Counted from the first letter of the stretch, positions 22,843 through 35,730 are shown. The stretch: 64,000 nucleotides of DNA from Fomitopsis serialis (GCF_022376445.1 NW_025954964.1:310001-374000); one strand, 5' to 3'. Notes: a model not told the origin generated them from the letters alone. Made by a program: numbers and translations.

Positions 22843-25800
22843 ATGAGACGCAAACTCCCCACTACCCTCGTCTCCACCGCCCTCTGTATATTCTGTGCCC
22901 ATGTCGCGTCCGCTTCGCTCCCCCAGGTCGATTTCGACCGCATGGGCGCGGTAGCCCTCACTGGCGCGTTCGCAGGGCTCGGTATCTCTGACAGCTCGTC
23001 CGTCGCTACCTCATTTGACTCTTCCACCGCGACGCTACTTTCTCGCGCACCCGACGGCGCCCTCACGCCTCTTGGTTCTACGAACGAGGGTGGCAGCATA
23101 CTAGCCGGCTGTGCCCTCAACGATGTCTTCTACTTTGGCGGCAACTTTTCCTCCATCAACGGTACATCCGCAAGCTACATCGCCTCGTACACCGCGTCCT
23201 CAGACTCCCTCGCATCCCTCGGCTCCAATGGACCCAATGGCCCGGTGCACGCCCTGTACTGTGACGCGAGCAACAACGACGTGTGGGTCGGTGGCAAGTT
23301 CACGTCGCCCGCGAGCTCTGTCGCGCTGTGGAACACGAAGTCATCGCAGTGGTCGTCTCCGCCCTTCGGCGGGTTGTTAGGCGCCTCCGCCGAGGTTCTC
23401 GCCATCAATACCAACTCATCTGCATCCAGCCTTCTTTTCGCGGGCTCGTTCACGGTATCGTATGGCAATTCCACCATCAACAGCACTAACAACCCCAACG
23501 TACCGTTCTCTCCCGGCGCATCCCCGTTCTCGTCCTCCCTCGTGCCGATCGGGCTGCAAAATGCTCAGATCGTTGCACAGCCCGCATCGACGCAGTCTGG
23601 GTTCAACGACATAGAGAACATCCTCTGCCCGGCTGGAGCTGACGGTGCTGGCAATACTTGGTTGGCAGCGGATGGACAGACAGCCGTCATCACGGCTCGG
23701 GCGTTCTCCTCGCTGTCCGCCAGAGGTATCCGCCTGGGTAATACCTTCGTTGATGGGCGAGGTACCACTGCTTTCACGTACGTGCCCATTCAAGCAACGC
23801 GTGCGACTGACTGACTCTCGCTTCGACAACTAGCCTTACCACGATTCCGGACAACACGGTCCAGACGCTATCCTACCTTGATCCAACCACCGGCCAGAAT
23901 CAGACATGCAACGACGCCTGTCCTTTGTTGTCCAACTCGTCTATCCTCTACCAGGACTTCTTGTTCACCAGCAGCCTCGACATCACGGGCTTCCAGCTGC
24001 AGTTGACTGAGTGGCAGGGGGCGGGAGCCGGGCTGCATCTCATGCAGCTGCTATCGTCTGGCGCGTACGCGTCCGCCATCGCGTCGAATAACACACAATC
24101 GTGTTATGCGCCTGGCTCGTCCAACGTGACTTTCACAGGCTCGTGGACCGAGAAGCAGGCGACGACCAGTATCCCCGGTACCGTCCAGACCGTACTGGTG
24201 TCTGACGTTGCTGTGGGGACGTCCGCCTCATCCGGCCCTAGCGTGACCTGGATGCCATACGTCTCTGCGTCGGGCACCTATGATGTGTACATGATTGTCC
24301 CGGGCTGCACCGACTTCCAAGATTGTCCCTTGCGCACGAGCGTCGCAGTCACTGTCTTCCCTGGCTCCGGTTACCAACCCTGGGTATCCACGATCGCGCA
24401 GACGAACACCGATGATCAGTCCACCCTCATCTACAGTGGTCCCGTTGTACCGTCGTCGCCCGACTTCGAGATGACCATCGAGATGACCCTGGCGGACAGT
24501 CCTACCGGTTCTGGCGAGAATGGCCAGTACGAATTGGTCGCAGGCAGTGTCGAGTTGGTACTCACGAGCGCCAACATTACCGCGAACACCACTGGGAGCG
24601 GAAGCGGAACCTCTTCCGCCTCAGCGAACTCGTTCGGATTCTTCGAGTGGCCGCTGTCGTCCTCAGCCGCGTCGTCTACTGTCAGCGCGCAGGTAGCTGT
24701 GCCTACTTCCTCGGAGACGTCTCTTGACCGGATCGGCGTGGACTTGCTCAGTGCGCTTGGAGGCGCTACGAGCCTCACGTCCAAGGCGCCCGTGGTTTCG
24801 GCCGTCGTGCAGCACTCGTCTGGCGCTGTCTTCATTGGAGGCACATTCACACTCACGTCGGGATCCGCATCGGGCGCATCGAACATCGTCGCTTACAAAA
24901 ATGGCGCGCTTGCGGCGCTGTCGCAAAATGGTCTGAATGGACCGGTGACAAGCCTCGCCGTGGATGGGGACACACTCTTCGTCGGTGGCTCGTTCACCGA
25001 TACGTCCTCTGCGTCGAATGGTGCACTCGCTGGCGTGGCGTCGTACAGCATCGGAAGCAACTCGTGGTCTTCGTATCGTCTGGCCTGAATGGTGCCGTCG
25101 CGAGCATTGACTACGTCGGCAGCCTACTCCTTGTCGCGGGCAACTTCAGTGCGCTGAAAACGACCAGTGCGAATGCCGCGGTGGACCAGGTCTCTGGGTT
25201 CGCTGCTTGGGAGACCGCCAACAGCACTTGGGTCAACACCGGAGGCTACTTGATCGGCAGTATGACTTTCGTAGGCAATGACACTTCTTCGTCTGGCGGT
25301 GAGTTCGTCGCTGGCAACGTGCAGGCATCCCTTCAGATCGGCGCCACGGGCCTGGTGATGGTTCAGAACGGTGGGAATGGCGAGCCGGAGCTGTCTCCTC
25401 TTGGTGTGCAGTTGGCTGGCAACTCCACGTCCGCAAGCACGACTGCCAGCCTGTCCAGACGCCGATATGCCCCGTCCACCGTTCAACATGGCTGCCGAGG
25501 GTCGACGTCTTCAAGCGCATGTTCGACAAGAGGGCAACCGCGGCTATACTTGCGCCGCTGCCTGCTGCACCTGCCTCCCCTGCCCCTGCCGTGTTCGCCG
25601 GTGCGTTCTGGACGAACAGCAGCAACTCTAACCAGGAGGTCATAGTCATCGGCGGTAACTTCTCGTACACATCTGGTGGCTCGACCTACGAGAACGTTGC
25701 CGTCTACGACAACAGCACCGACACGATCACACCGCTGCAGGGCAACCAGATCAACGGGACCGTGCGCTCGTTGCTAGTCCAGGGTGACAAACTCTTCCTC

Positions 25801-27387
25801 GGCGGTGAGTTCACTCTGGAAGGCTCGAACGCGAATGGGTTTGCTATCTACGACCTTGCGGAGCAGACCTGGGATATGTCTGGGGTGCCTGCGCTCTCGT
25901 CGAGCTCTGGCTCCAACGTGCTCGTGCGCTCAATCACTACATCGCCGTCGCAGTCGGACGTCATTATTGTTGCGGGGAGCTTCTCGCAGGCTGGGTCGAC
26001 GGCGTGCAGAGCGATCTGCTCATACGCCTATGACAAGGAGCAGTGGAACGCGCTTGGGAACGGCATTCAAGGTGAAGTTGCGTCTGTCGCTTATACTGAG
26101 GTACGTCTTTCAACGGTTCGACCGCCGGTGCTGTAGGTTGATCGGATTGAGTCTGCAGAGCAACCAGGACGTCATTGTCGCTGCGGGTTCAATCGCACTT
26201 GCAGACAATACCGCGGCGAATGTGGCCTATACACCATCTCGAACTCGACGTGGTCGGCTCTTGGGGATGCCAGCAACCTTCCAGGGCCGGTGACAGCGGT
26301 AGCTGTGAACGATGGCAATTCAAGCAGCATCTTTGCTGCTGGACGAGCTTCTGATAATTCATCCGCATTCTTGTACTCTTGGGATGGACAGAGCTGGTCG
26401 AGCGTCGGTGAGTATCCTGATGAACTGTGTCGACTAGGTATCTTACGTTCGTCTTCACAGGTGCAACGCTGGATGCCGCAACTGACGTCACGCAGCTGCT
26501 GATGGTTCCGCTCCAAAACACCCACACTCGAATGCGGTGATCCAATCCGACCGTGTCCTGATGATGTCCGGTGCTCTCACTGACTCGTCGTTCGGGAACG
26601 CATCGGCGGCTCTGTTCGACGGGCAGTCTTTATTCCCTATATCATCACCGCGTCGGCCTCTGGGTCCGCAGGGTTGTTGTACGGGCTCATCCACTCATAT
26701 TCAACATTCAGTTTCGCGCAGAAGCGTAAGTTGTTTATGCCTGAGTGTCTTTCCGTAACACTCATGACTGATACGTGTCGTTTCTTAGATACCTTGCTGT
26801 TGGAATTGTGATCCTCATCTCCATCGCAATTGCGGCTGGTATTGTCTTCCTCCTCGCATTGATCGGTATTCTCTGGACGCTGTTCTCTCGCCGAGACGAC
26901 AAGATCAAGCTTGACGGTGGCGCGGCTGACGATGACGATGACTCATCGCACCGTCCGTCCTCGCTACTAGAGCACATCAATGCTGCCACACGTGCGACGG
27001 TCCTCGGCGAGACCGCGTTCGGCCCACATGCAGAGAAGGAGGCGACCGCGGGTGCAGCAGCAACAGAAAGCGACCCATTCCAGCCGGATGCGGACAATTA
27101 CATGCGTGCAGAAACGCCGTCGGATGCCATCGCTGCTGGCACAATGGCCGGTGAAGACATGCTTCGTCCCGCTCACGCTCGATACTCGTTCGATGGTGGA
27201 GGTGAAGGCGAACTACCCTTGTCAGCTGGACAGGAAATTGAAATTCTTGACGATGGGGATGCTGCGTATGTATTATGCCACGTTCTACTTCGTGTTATGC
27301 GCTTACACATTTCTACACAGATGGTGGTATGCACGAGATGTGCGGTCGGGACATGAAGGGGTCGTACCTGCGGCATATGTTTACTGA
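22843..27387 (+). CDS. RAX2: RAX2-like cortical polarity marker with C-terminal SH3 domain
   Basis: Large type I membrane glycoprotein of the Rax2 family, which marks the cell cortex for bud-site or tip polarity. Signal peptide MRRKLPTTLVSTALCIFCAH; very long extracellular region of repeated beta-propeller-like blades (VFYFGGNFSSING, VFIGGTFTLTSGSASG, LFLGGEFTLEG) rich in N-glycosylation sequons; membrane segment VGIVILISIAIAAGIVFLLA; cytosolic tail; then an SH3 fold (ARYSFDGGGEGELPLSAGQE, WWYARDVRSGHEGVVPAAYV) ending at 27387. Introns: 23778-23833, 26101-26158, 26408-26460, about 26726-26788 and 27266-27320. The frame shifts by one missing base at about six points (near 25072, 25438, 26230, 26530, 26636 and 26726); each is explained by one base lost from a short homopolymer. 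I treat the gene as intact in the organism. Yeast Rax2 has no SH3 domain. Confidence 0.85.
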
Positions 27388-27618
27388 GTCATGATATTAT
27401 CTCTTGATTTGTATCTGGATTTTTGCTGTCGTCACGCACTGAAACGATGTTGTGGATACCCGTGGTGGCGGACGATGGACGTCTCACAGACTTTCTCGTT
27501 CGGTCCACGCTCTCGTACCCTTCGGTTGTCGTATCTCTATAGCCCCCTACACTACTTACTAGACTACTCAGGTTTGAATACAGCGGACCGCGTCATGTCT
27601 GCATGTCTCAATTCATGC

Positions 27619-29189
27619 TCACTGCAATATAGCATAAGCATTTGTGTGATTGAACAGGCCATCGGGTGTGTGAAGCTTACCTGGAGCAGAGGATCCCTGA
27701 AATGCTTCTGGGAATTGTGGATGAATCCAACTTTGGTCTTGAAGTCCTCCCTCCGTCGCTGATCCCTGAATTCCCGAACATGTCGGCCAGCCTCTCGAGC
27801 CTCTCCCCTGTTCCTCGCCTTGACGACCTCCGTGCCCGTACCGAAAGCACCGTAACCACCCTTCCTCGGCACAAGAGCCGAGTGCTTGTCATCAAGCAGG
27901 CGGCGAACAAGGGCAGCACCGGAATTGGGATCTTCGGGTTTGCCTCCGCGCGGGAACCTTGTAAAAGATTGTGCATAGTAGCGACGCATGCTACGATGCC
28001 CGATGCGCGCGCCTGAAGGCAGGACCAGCTCATATTCGGTGTCGCCGTAGGCAAGCTGGTTTCGGGGACACCCTCCGAGTCGGAGTCGGACTCGCTTGCT
28101 GACTCGTCGACGACTTCATCCGCCTCTGCACCGTCGTCCTCCAATCCTCCCATTCCTCGTCCTCGACTTCAGAGCCGGATGCGTCCTCGTTGCTAGTGGT
28201 GCGCTTCGCCTTTTTGCGTCGTTCTTTCTGGGCCTCAGGATACGACGCCGAGAAGTCGTAGAAGTCGGAAATCTCGAGGCGATCGTCCTCAGTGTCGTAG
28301 GCGATCTTGCAGTGTCCTTGTCCAGCATGTGCTTCCGGACGGCATCCAGCGTGCGGAATTCACGACCCTTGCCGTTGCAGTGTATGCAGACGTTGCCGAC
28401 GGCGATCTTCTCGCCGAGATAGGAGATGAGGCCCGAGATGTCACGAGGTACTCTGCGTCGGGGATGAAGAAGGAATGCGCGACGGACATATGCGTCAGGT
28501 TGCCTTCAAGGGAGGAAGCGGACTCTGTGCAGAAAGGCACTGAGTAGAGGATATACGCGAGCGAGCGGCCGCATCTTTTCGTCGATGTTTGGTTGACTGC
28601 TCCTCGAGGCTTCCGCATCTACTGTCAATGCACGGATTGGGAGGTTCGGGAGATGCATATCGACGTCTTTGCTGGTGCTCGCTGGTGTTGAAGTTCAGGA
28701 CTTCCTGAGAGTTTACGTCGGCAGAGGGTACTGTATCCTCCTGGGCTCGGCTGTTTCTTCGGCTTCGAAATGGACTTGAGCTCATTCTCCTTGTGTTTCC
28801 GAGAGCTCAGTGAGAGCGGTACGCATTCTCAGTAGTGTATGCTTTCCTGAACTGGATGAGCAATTGACAAAGTATGGTAATGCATAGATGCTGACCCGCA
28901 AGTTCGCAAGTCATGCCTTTGGAAGATGTGTGACGGCGGTCTCTGTCCGTCTCTCTATGACCTTCTGGTTGAAGGTGGCCCGCTGACAGGAGGGAGACCT
29001 GCGACACGTCTCTTCATATTATACCGGTGGTGATCAGACTTGTAATGCTCCCCTATATAGGATAAGGTTCAGTCGGGGAAAGTAAACAGTGAGGAAATAC
29101 ATACTCTGGTCTTCGGCAGAATAAAACGCGATGCTGCACGAAAGACAGGTAAAAAGCGAGCCATTGTGCTGCTGTTCTGCTGCCTCCAT
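27619..29189 (-). CDS. REI1: REI1/ZNF622-type 60S ribosome maturation factor
   Basis: Cytosolic zinc-finger protein that helps recycle shuttling factors from pre-60S subunits. The ATG at 29189 begins MEAAEQQHNGSLFTCLSCSI. The first finger continues across an intron as REHYKSDHHRYNMKRRVAG. A second finger spans another intron (KGMTCEL.G then KAYTTENAYRSH). A third reads QCL.CTESASSLEGNLTHMS, followed by HSFFIPDAEYL, GREFRTLDAVRKHML, KIAYDTEDDRLEISDFYDF, an acidic region and the conserved ELVLPSGARIGHRSMRRYY. The final intron (27622-27681) ends directly before the TGA, so the last exon contributes only the stop codon. The frame breaks at roughly nine places by one missing base, mostly at homopolymers, so no continuous frame exists in the given sequence; the order of motifs is that of a full-length protein. 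Divergent from AlaRS. Confidence 0.85.
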
Positions 29190-29353
29190 GTCGCTGTGAT
29201 CTATGAGGGCCGTGGTGTCGTGGATGGAGGAAAGTTGGGTGAGGACAAGTGAGGCAGGGAAGGACTCAGTGGACGGAAGCGAGATCACGATCAGTCAGCG
29301 AGATCTGGCGAGAGATCCATCTTATCTTATCTCTGAGGGTGACTCGAACGGAA

Positions 29354-29443
29354 ATGCGAGCGAGGATGGCTCTCGTGCCCGATGCAGGGCCTCAGGCTCG
29401 CGTTCAACTTTCGTTACTGCTCCCTGTCGCGTCCATACTCAGC
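29354..29443 (+). promoter_or_regulatory. In-frame upstream starts of AlaRS (possible mitochondrial presequence)
   Basis: ATGs at 29354 and 29366 are in frame with the cytosolic-type start at 29444, with no stop between. The 30-residue extension ([20 protein letters not shown] and on) is Arg-containing and ends in a hydrophobic run. This would suit a mitochondrial targeting peptide, so one gene could serve both compartments. Confidence 0.45.
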
Positions 29444-32400
29444 ATGGCTTCCGGAACATATCTCAACTGGCCGGCTGCCAAAGTGCGCCAGGAGTTCTTC
29501 AACTACTTCCAGTCCAAGGACCACACATTCGTACCCTCCTCATCCACCATTCCTTATGACGACCCTACGCTGCTCTTCGCGAATGCGGGCATGAATCAGG
29601 TGTGGGGAGCGATCCTCATGCAACGGCAGTTACTAATCAATCCGATAGTACAAATCCATCTTCCTTGGCACTGTGGATCCCCAGTCCGAGCTTGCGAGAT
29701 TGAAGCGTGCCTTCAACAGTCAGAAGTGTATTCGCGCAGGGGGAAAGCACAATGGTGCGCCGCACACAGAATAACAGTGTGTGATCACTCACCCTTGTGC
29801 AGATCTGGACGACGTTGGCAAGGACTCGTATCACCATACGTTCTTCGAGATGCTGGGCAACTGGTCCTTCGGGGATTACTTCAAGGTATGTACGAACCAT
29901 GACGCAAAAACGTATGCACTCAAGAGAGCATCCACAGAAAGAAGCAATTGCATATTCTTGGGAGCTCTTGACGGGATCTACAAGTTGCCCAAGGACCAGC
30001 TGTATGTCACGTACTTCGAAGGTGACCCCAAGAATGGTCTGGCACCCGACACTGAGGCGCGTCAGTATTGGCTCGATGAAGGCGTGGCAGAGGATCACAT
30101 TCTCCCGGGGAATGCAAAGGATAACTTCTGGGGTAGGTGACTTCTGATTCGGGACCTTCTGTCTGCTAAAGTAGGCTAGAAATGGGCGCCACTGGTCCGT
30201 GTGGGCCGTGTAGGTATGTCGGAATATTCTTTGATCTCGCCAATGAGGTACTCACAACTCGTAGTGAGATTCATTTTGATCGCATTGGGGGCCGTAACGC
30301 TGCGCATTTGGTCAACCAAGACGACCCAGATGTGCTCGAGATCTGGAACAACGTCTTCATTCAATTCAATCGCGAGGAGGATGCCTCGCTAAGGTCGCTC
30401 CCTTCCAAGCACGTCGACACCGGTATGGGCTTCGAACGGCTCGTCTCCGTCATTCAAAACAAGCGCTCCAACTACGACACTGATGTTTTCTCGCCGATCT
30501 TTGCGAAGATCCAGGAGTTGACGGGCGTGCGCCCATATCAGGGCAAATTTGGTGATGAGGATGAGGAGGGCATTGACACGGCGTACCGGGTTGTCGCGGA
30601 CCACGTCAGGACGCTTACATTTGCACTCAGCGACGGTGGCGTTCCCAATAACATCGGCCGCGGCTACGTCCTTAGGAGAATCCTCCGAAGAGGCTGTCGG
30701 TACGCCCGCAAGAAGCTTGGCGTGCAGATTGGTTCCTTCTTCTCGTCGTTGATGCCCGCTGTTGTTGAGCAACTCGGTGACACCTTCCCGGAGATCACGC
30801 GCAGAACGGAGGAGATCAAGAGATTCTGGATGAGGAAGAGGAGTCGTTCTCGCGTACTCTGGATCGGGGAGAGAAGATGTTTGATGTCTATGCGGCAAGG
30901 CGAAGCAGACTGGTCTGAAGCAACTCTCGGGCCGGGATGTATGGCGGTTGTATGACACGTATGGCTTCCCCGTCGACCTCACGCGCCTGATGGCGGAGGA
31001 GCTTGGTCTGGACATCAACAACGAGGAGTTTGAGGCGGCACAAGCGCACTCGAAGGAGGCGAGCAAAGCCAATCAGAAGAAAGGCGACAAGGACACCGTG
31101 AAACTTGACGTTCACGACATCGCCAACCTGGAGAAGACACTCAGCATCCCCAAGACCGACGACACTGCAAAGTATCGTAAGTACATCCTGTATGATTGCT
31201 GTACGGTACTGACATATGCTTCCTTGCCTCAGAGCTCGGCAATATCACTGCTCGCGTCCTGTCAATATACTCAAACAAGACCATCGTCGACTCGACCGCA
31301 TCAATACCTGAAGACACCAACTTCGGCATCCTCCTCGACAGGACCAGCTTCTACGCGGAATCCGGTGGACAGGAGTATGACACTGGTAGCATCGTCATCG
31401 ACGGCGTGGCAGAGTTTGAAGTGTCGAACGTGCAGGTCTTCAGTGGCTATGTCTTGCACATCGGCCACATGAAGTATGGGACACTCAAGCTTGGCGACGA
31501 AGTCGTCTCTAGCTATGATGAGGTATGTGGCATGACACAATCCGCTCATTGCAGTCTGTTAAAGGCGCTGCTAGCTCCGACGTTGGCCCCTGCGAAATAA
31601 CCACACCGCAACGCACATCCTCAACTACTGCCTTCGTGAGGTTCTGGTGATCACGTCGACCAAAAGGGTTCCTTGGTCGCACCCACCAAGCTCCGCTTCG
31701 ACTTCTCGCACAAGGCACAGATCGCGCCAACGGAACTGTCCAAGATCGAGTCCATGGGCAAGGACTGGATCACCCGGAACGTCAAGGTGTTCAGCAAAGA
31801 GGTTGCCTTGAAGACAGCGCAAGAGATCTCCGGCCTGCGCGCTGTCTTCGGCGAGTCGTACCCCGACCCCGTACGGGTGGTGCGCTGGAGTTCTCCGTGA
31901 GGAGATGACGAGCGACCTGCACAGCCCGAAGTGGCGGTCTACGAGCGTCGAGCTGTGCGGCGGAACGTGAGCAGCCAAACGAGCTTCATGGTATCGTCTA
32001 ACTTTGTGATGATTGTACAGTCATGTCGCGAGGACGGGCGAGATCAAGACTTCGTGTGACAGAAGAGTCGGGTATTGCCAAGGGCATCCGGCGTATCACT
32101 GCAGTCACCGGGCACGAGGCTGCAGAAGCTCGAAGGGTCGCAGACGCCATGACCGCGAGGTTGAACCACTGGAAAGCATGTCCGGCTCAGAAAGGACGCT
32201 GGTTTGAAGAGCTTCACTTTGGTACGTAGACGAGCACTAGTCCCGTTGATCTACGGTTTTGACAGTCCTTGTAGGAGCTTGGCCAGGCTGACATCTCCGT
32301 TCTCCGGAAAGCTGAGCTCCGGGATCGTCTGGCAACGGTGCGCAAGGCGTTCGACAAGGAGACAAAGGAGAAGGAGGCCAAGGCTAACAAGGCCGTACGT

Positions 32401-32869
32401 CGTCCGATAATCTACTAGCTAACACCCACTCATTACTGTCTCATCGCAGGCTAAGGATGCCGTCCAGGAGTACTTCCAGAACAACAAGGACTCGGAGGCT
32501 TACATCGCGATCGTTGACAACGCGAAGGTCTTGTCCAACATTGTTCACGAAGGCAGGAAGCTTGGCAAGACGATCTATGTGATGAGTCCCGATCCGTCGA
32601 GTGGGAAGGTTGCGCACGTCAACTTCGTGTCTGAGGCGGCCAAAGCGAAGGGCCTCGATGCTCACCAGTGGGCTGCTACCGTGACGGAGCTTATTGGGGG
32701 CAAGGTAGGTTGTGTAGGTCACCTTCGTTGGACGAGACTGATTTGTGTTTGGCAGGCCGGAGGAAAGGCGGATAGCGCGCAAGGTTCCGGTGTCAACGTT
32801 GATAAGACTGAGGATGCGCTCGAGGCTGCTCGGAACTATTTCGTAAAACAGACGGGATTGACGGTATAA
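29444..32869 (+). CDS. ALA1: Alanyl-tRNA synthetase
   Basis: Charges tRNA-Ala and hydrolyses Ser-tRNA-Ala. The start [19 protein letters not shown] is followed by class II catalytic motifs ([43 protein letters not shown] then [25 protein letters not shown]). The helical middle has [20 protein letters not shown]. The editing domain keeps both metal-binding signatures: HTATHIL (HxxxH) and ELCGGTHV (Cys/His). The C-terminal region ends [13 protein letters not shown] with a stop at 32867-32869. About ten introns have clean GT-AG ends. As in REI1, roughly nine one-base deletions break the frame (for example the GGG run at 29973-29975), so the assembly rather than the gene is suspect. Two in-frame ATGs lie upstream. 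Confidence 0.92.
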
Positions 32870-33080
32870 TACGTAGAGAAGGGTATGGAACAATGCCATG
32901 TACACTATAGAGACAATTGCTGCAATCAATTTGAAGGCACTGAACAGGATACACTAGTGATACAGCTTGAAGAGTAAAGCGTATTCAAGCTCCTTGAATC
33001 ACTATGTTTGAGCAGTGACTTCATAACCAACAAGACAAATGCCCTCACCATACTCCATGGGCCAAACCATGCCGATCACT

Positions 33081-34219
33081 CTACCTCATTTGATCACCAT
33101 CTTCGGAGCTATCGTGGTCATCATCCCCCAGTCCATTCGTTTGGAGAGAATCCGTGACCACTACGGCCGGTTTCTGTGCTTTGCCAGCGACGACACGTCT
33201 CCATTTGGGGCGCTCCAATTCAGTAATGGGCAACCTCCGGAAGGTCTTTCGTCCTACGAGCCGAAAGAGCGGTGTGAACGCGGCCTCGCTGCCCCTCAGC
33301 ACGCCACTCTTGAAGTCGCCGCCGTCTGCGGTATGTATCCACTCGGCCTCCTCCGAGGCATGAACAGAACGCTGATGCGCTTCGCCTTCTAAGCTTATCT
33401 TTACGGCGCGTTCCTGCTTAGGAGCGAGGAGACGGGCGTAGGAGCCACAGGAGTAAAGCTCGCTAACCAAGAGGTGTTTTTTCTTGAAAGCAGTAGAGTA
33501 GACGAGGTCTTTGAGGTTTCCAGCAGGGGAAAGATGGGTGTATCGCGCATTGAGCATGACGAGGATCGCGCCGTGGCTACGCTTGACGGTGAATGTTTTC
33601 TTCATCGTCACCTTGTGAAGCCAGGCTGCACCTCTGTGAGGTGATGCTCAGATGTCATGGGCAGACGTCAATGAGGGTCGCTGACGACGTACATCTCGTT
33701 GGTTGTGCTCTCTCGTACTTCATCGACGTCAGAGGAGACAATGCACCGGATGTTATCTTCTGGGCCGGGGAGCTCGACAATGCCAAACTCTTGTGCCCAT
33801 AATCCGTCGAAGATGTTGCCCTCGCGCGCGAAGGAACCGTCGCCTTGAAGGTGACCATAGTCCCCGACCTGTAAGACAGGAAGGCAGTGATTCAGTCCGC
33901 GATATATGGGGTGAATCAGTGGGTAGCCGCTCACCCGCACCAATCGCGCAGGATCCCAGCTCGCGTAATAGTTACTGTTCTGGTGGATAAGGGAAACATA
34001 GGTCAGCTCAGGGTTCGGTGTCCGAAACATGCCGTTTAGCTTCGTGCAGAAGGTCAGCGTGAGGTGTTCGGCGCGGATGGTGTCCTGGTTCAGACAGACC
34101 AGTGGCGAGTATCGTACGGGCGGCGCAAGTGCGGTCTGACTGTGAACTTTGACTTTGACTTCGACATGTCTCTTACGCGTGTATCGAGACACACAGCGGC
34201 AATCTCCCCAAAATGACAT
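33081..34219 (-). CDS. Uncharacterised Agaricomycete family protein (GDYG core)
   Basis: Probable start MSFWGDCR at 34219. Exons encode a beta-rich segment (NPELTYVSLIHQNSNYYASW), then across a canonical intron VGDYGHLQGDGSFAREGNIFDG, FGIVELPGPEDNIRCIVSS, and the last exon with TVKRSHGAILVMLNARYTHL, VSELYSCGSYARLLA and a tail ending at 33081. The order (strand-rich block, GDYG, REGNIYDDG-like motif, KSHGAILVM, Val-Ser-Glu plus Cys-SYARLL) matches a family I know as widespread but functionally undefined in mushroom-forming fungi. The N-terminal exons and one junction near 33.65 kb could not be resolved; one missing base is likely there too. Confidence 0.6.
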
Positions 34220-34842
34220 GATTTCTCGGAGCCTGGTAGCGGTACTCACACTTGAATGACCATTGAGACTGCGAGTATTACGAATTGGATAGCTTGAGTA
34301 GAGATGAGAGCAGCCACATGCGTGGCGACTCAGAGTAAGCACCCATGGGCCCAGATGACGAGAGGGTTGCATAGTACGTAGTCCGTGGATGGAAAATCCA
34401 CGACGGACTTGCTAGAGCACAAACATCATTTCACTGAGTCGAGTCGAGGGCGATATGAGTGCAAGAGCATCAGTGGCGGCGGTCAAGTACACACTGTACA
34501 TGAAGAGTTCGAAGCAATGGAGTGCACAACAAGCGCTCGTGGGTGAGCGCCTGTGTACTGCCATATCGGGCCGAAGCACGGGACCTTACGCCTCGCCTTC
34601 CTGCGATCGTCCTCACCGTTGGGCACAACCTCGGCGTCCTCAAGCACACCTGGTGAGTATGCCACGCTGCTGTACACTGCCGAAACGCTGTCCTGGGCCT
34701 TCTGGAGCGGATTGACACCTTTGAAGGGGTGCTGCATGCCTCAGGAGGCTGGATGGCGTCCCGTCTGTTTGGATGCAGGGCGGCAGATTGCTGACTGTGT
34801 CATCTCGTTCAGTACGGCCGTCTACTCTCGCCGACAACCACC
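34220..34842. other. Region upstream of RPS18, no confident gene
   Basis: About 620 bp. Overlapping frames exist on both strands at 34455-34737 but without recognisable motifs or coherent splicing. It should hold the RPS18 promoter. Confidence 0.4.
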
Positions 34843-35471
34843 ATGTCTCTCGTCGTCCCGGAAGCCCACACGCAATTCCAGGTGCGACTATCAGAGAGGA
34901 TATAGCGAGATATAGCACCTGACAGCTTGTTTCAGCACATCTTGCGTCTCCTGAACACCAATGTCGACGGTAAACGCAAGATCATGTATGCCCTGACGGA
35001 GATCAAGGGTGTTGGTCGTCGTTACTCCAACATTGCATGCAAAAAGGCCGATGTTGACCTCAACAAGCGGTGCGTAGTATCATGACTACCATTTCCTCAA
35101 TCTGCATGGCTCATGTCCTCGTAGGGCTGGTGAGCTCAACTCGGACGAGCTCGAGCGTCTTGTTACCATCCTCCAAAACCCACTCAGTTCAAGATTCCCA
35201 CATGGTTCCTGAACAGGCAGCGGGACATCGTCGATGGCAAGAACTCGCAGATTCTCTCGAACGCCGTGGATTCGAAGATGCGTGACGACCTCGAGAGGCT
35301 GAAGAAGATCCGGGCGCACCGTGGTCTCCGGCATTTCTGGGGTCTCCGTGTGCGTGGCCAGCACACCAAGACTACGGGTGCGTATGCGATGTCGGGAGGT
35401 GTCGCTTTTGCTCATTCGCTGTGACAGGCCGTCGCGGCAAGACCGTCGGTGTGTCGAAGAAGCGTGGTTAA
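34843..35471 (+). CDS. RPS18: 40S ribosomal protein uS13 (S18)
   Basis: Four exons: 34843-34881, 34936-35069, 35125-35377 and 35428-35471. The protein starts [13 protein letters not shown], continues [40 protein letters not shown], then [36 protein letters not shown] and ends [14 protein letters not shown]. It lines up end to end with eukaryotic uS13 (about 156 residues). One base is missing at the CCC run 35180-35182 (four C are needed to read QNPTQFKIP), which breaks the frame in the given sequence. Loss of this single-copy essential protein is implausible, so this is the best single proof of sequence errors here. Confidence 0.95.
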
Positions 35472-35730
35472 ACGCTTTTCTGGAGGAGGGTCGTACGTAC
35501 ATGGCCTTTTTGCTGGCATCCACGACATTATGTCATTCATACGTCTACATGTATCATGCGATATATGGAGCATTCCGCACGACATGGCTGATGGTTCGTC
35601 TGGGTCTAATTCTTCTTGTTGGTCCTCGTACTTACGGTGAGTACGGTGGGTTGATGAAAATGTGAGCGCTTGAGTCACGTGACCGTGCTGGAAAGTTCGT
35701 GCGGTCTCGTGCAGTGCTCGAAAGGACGCG

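Noticed and set aside
20651..27387. Metabolic gene cluster around the dioxygenase
   Set aside because: Neighbours are a respiratory subunit and a polarity protein, with no co-pathway genes.
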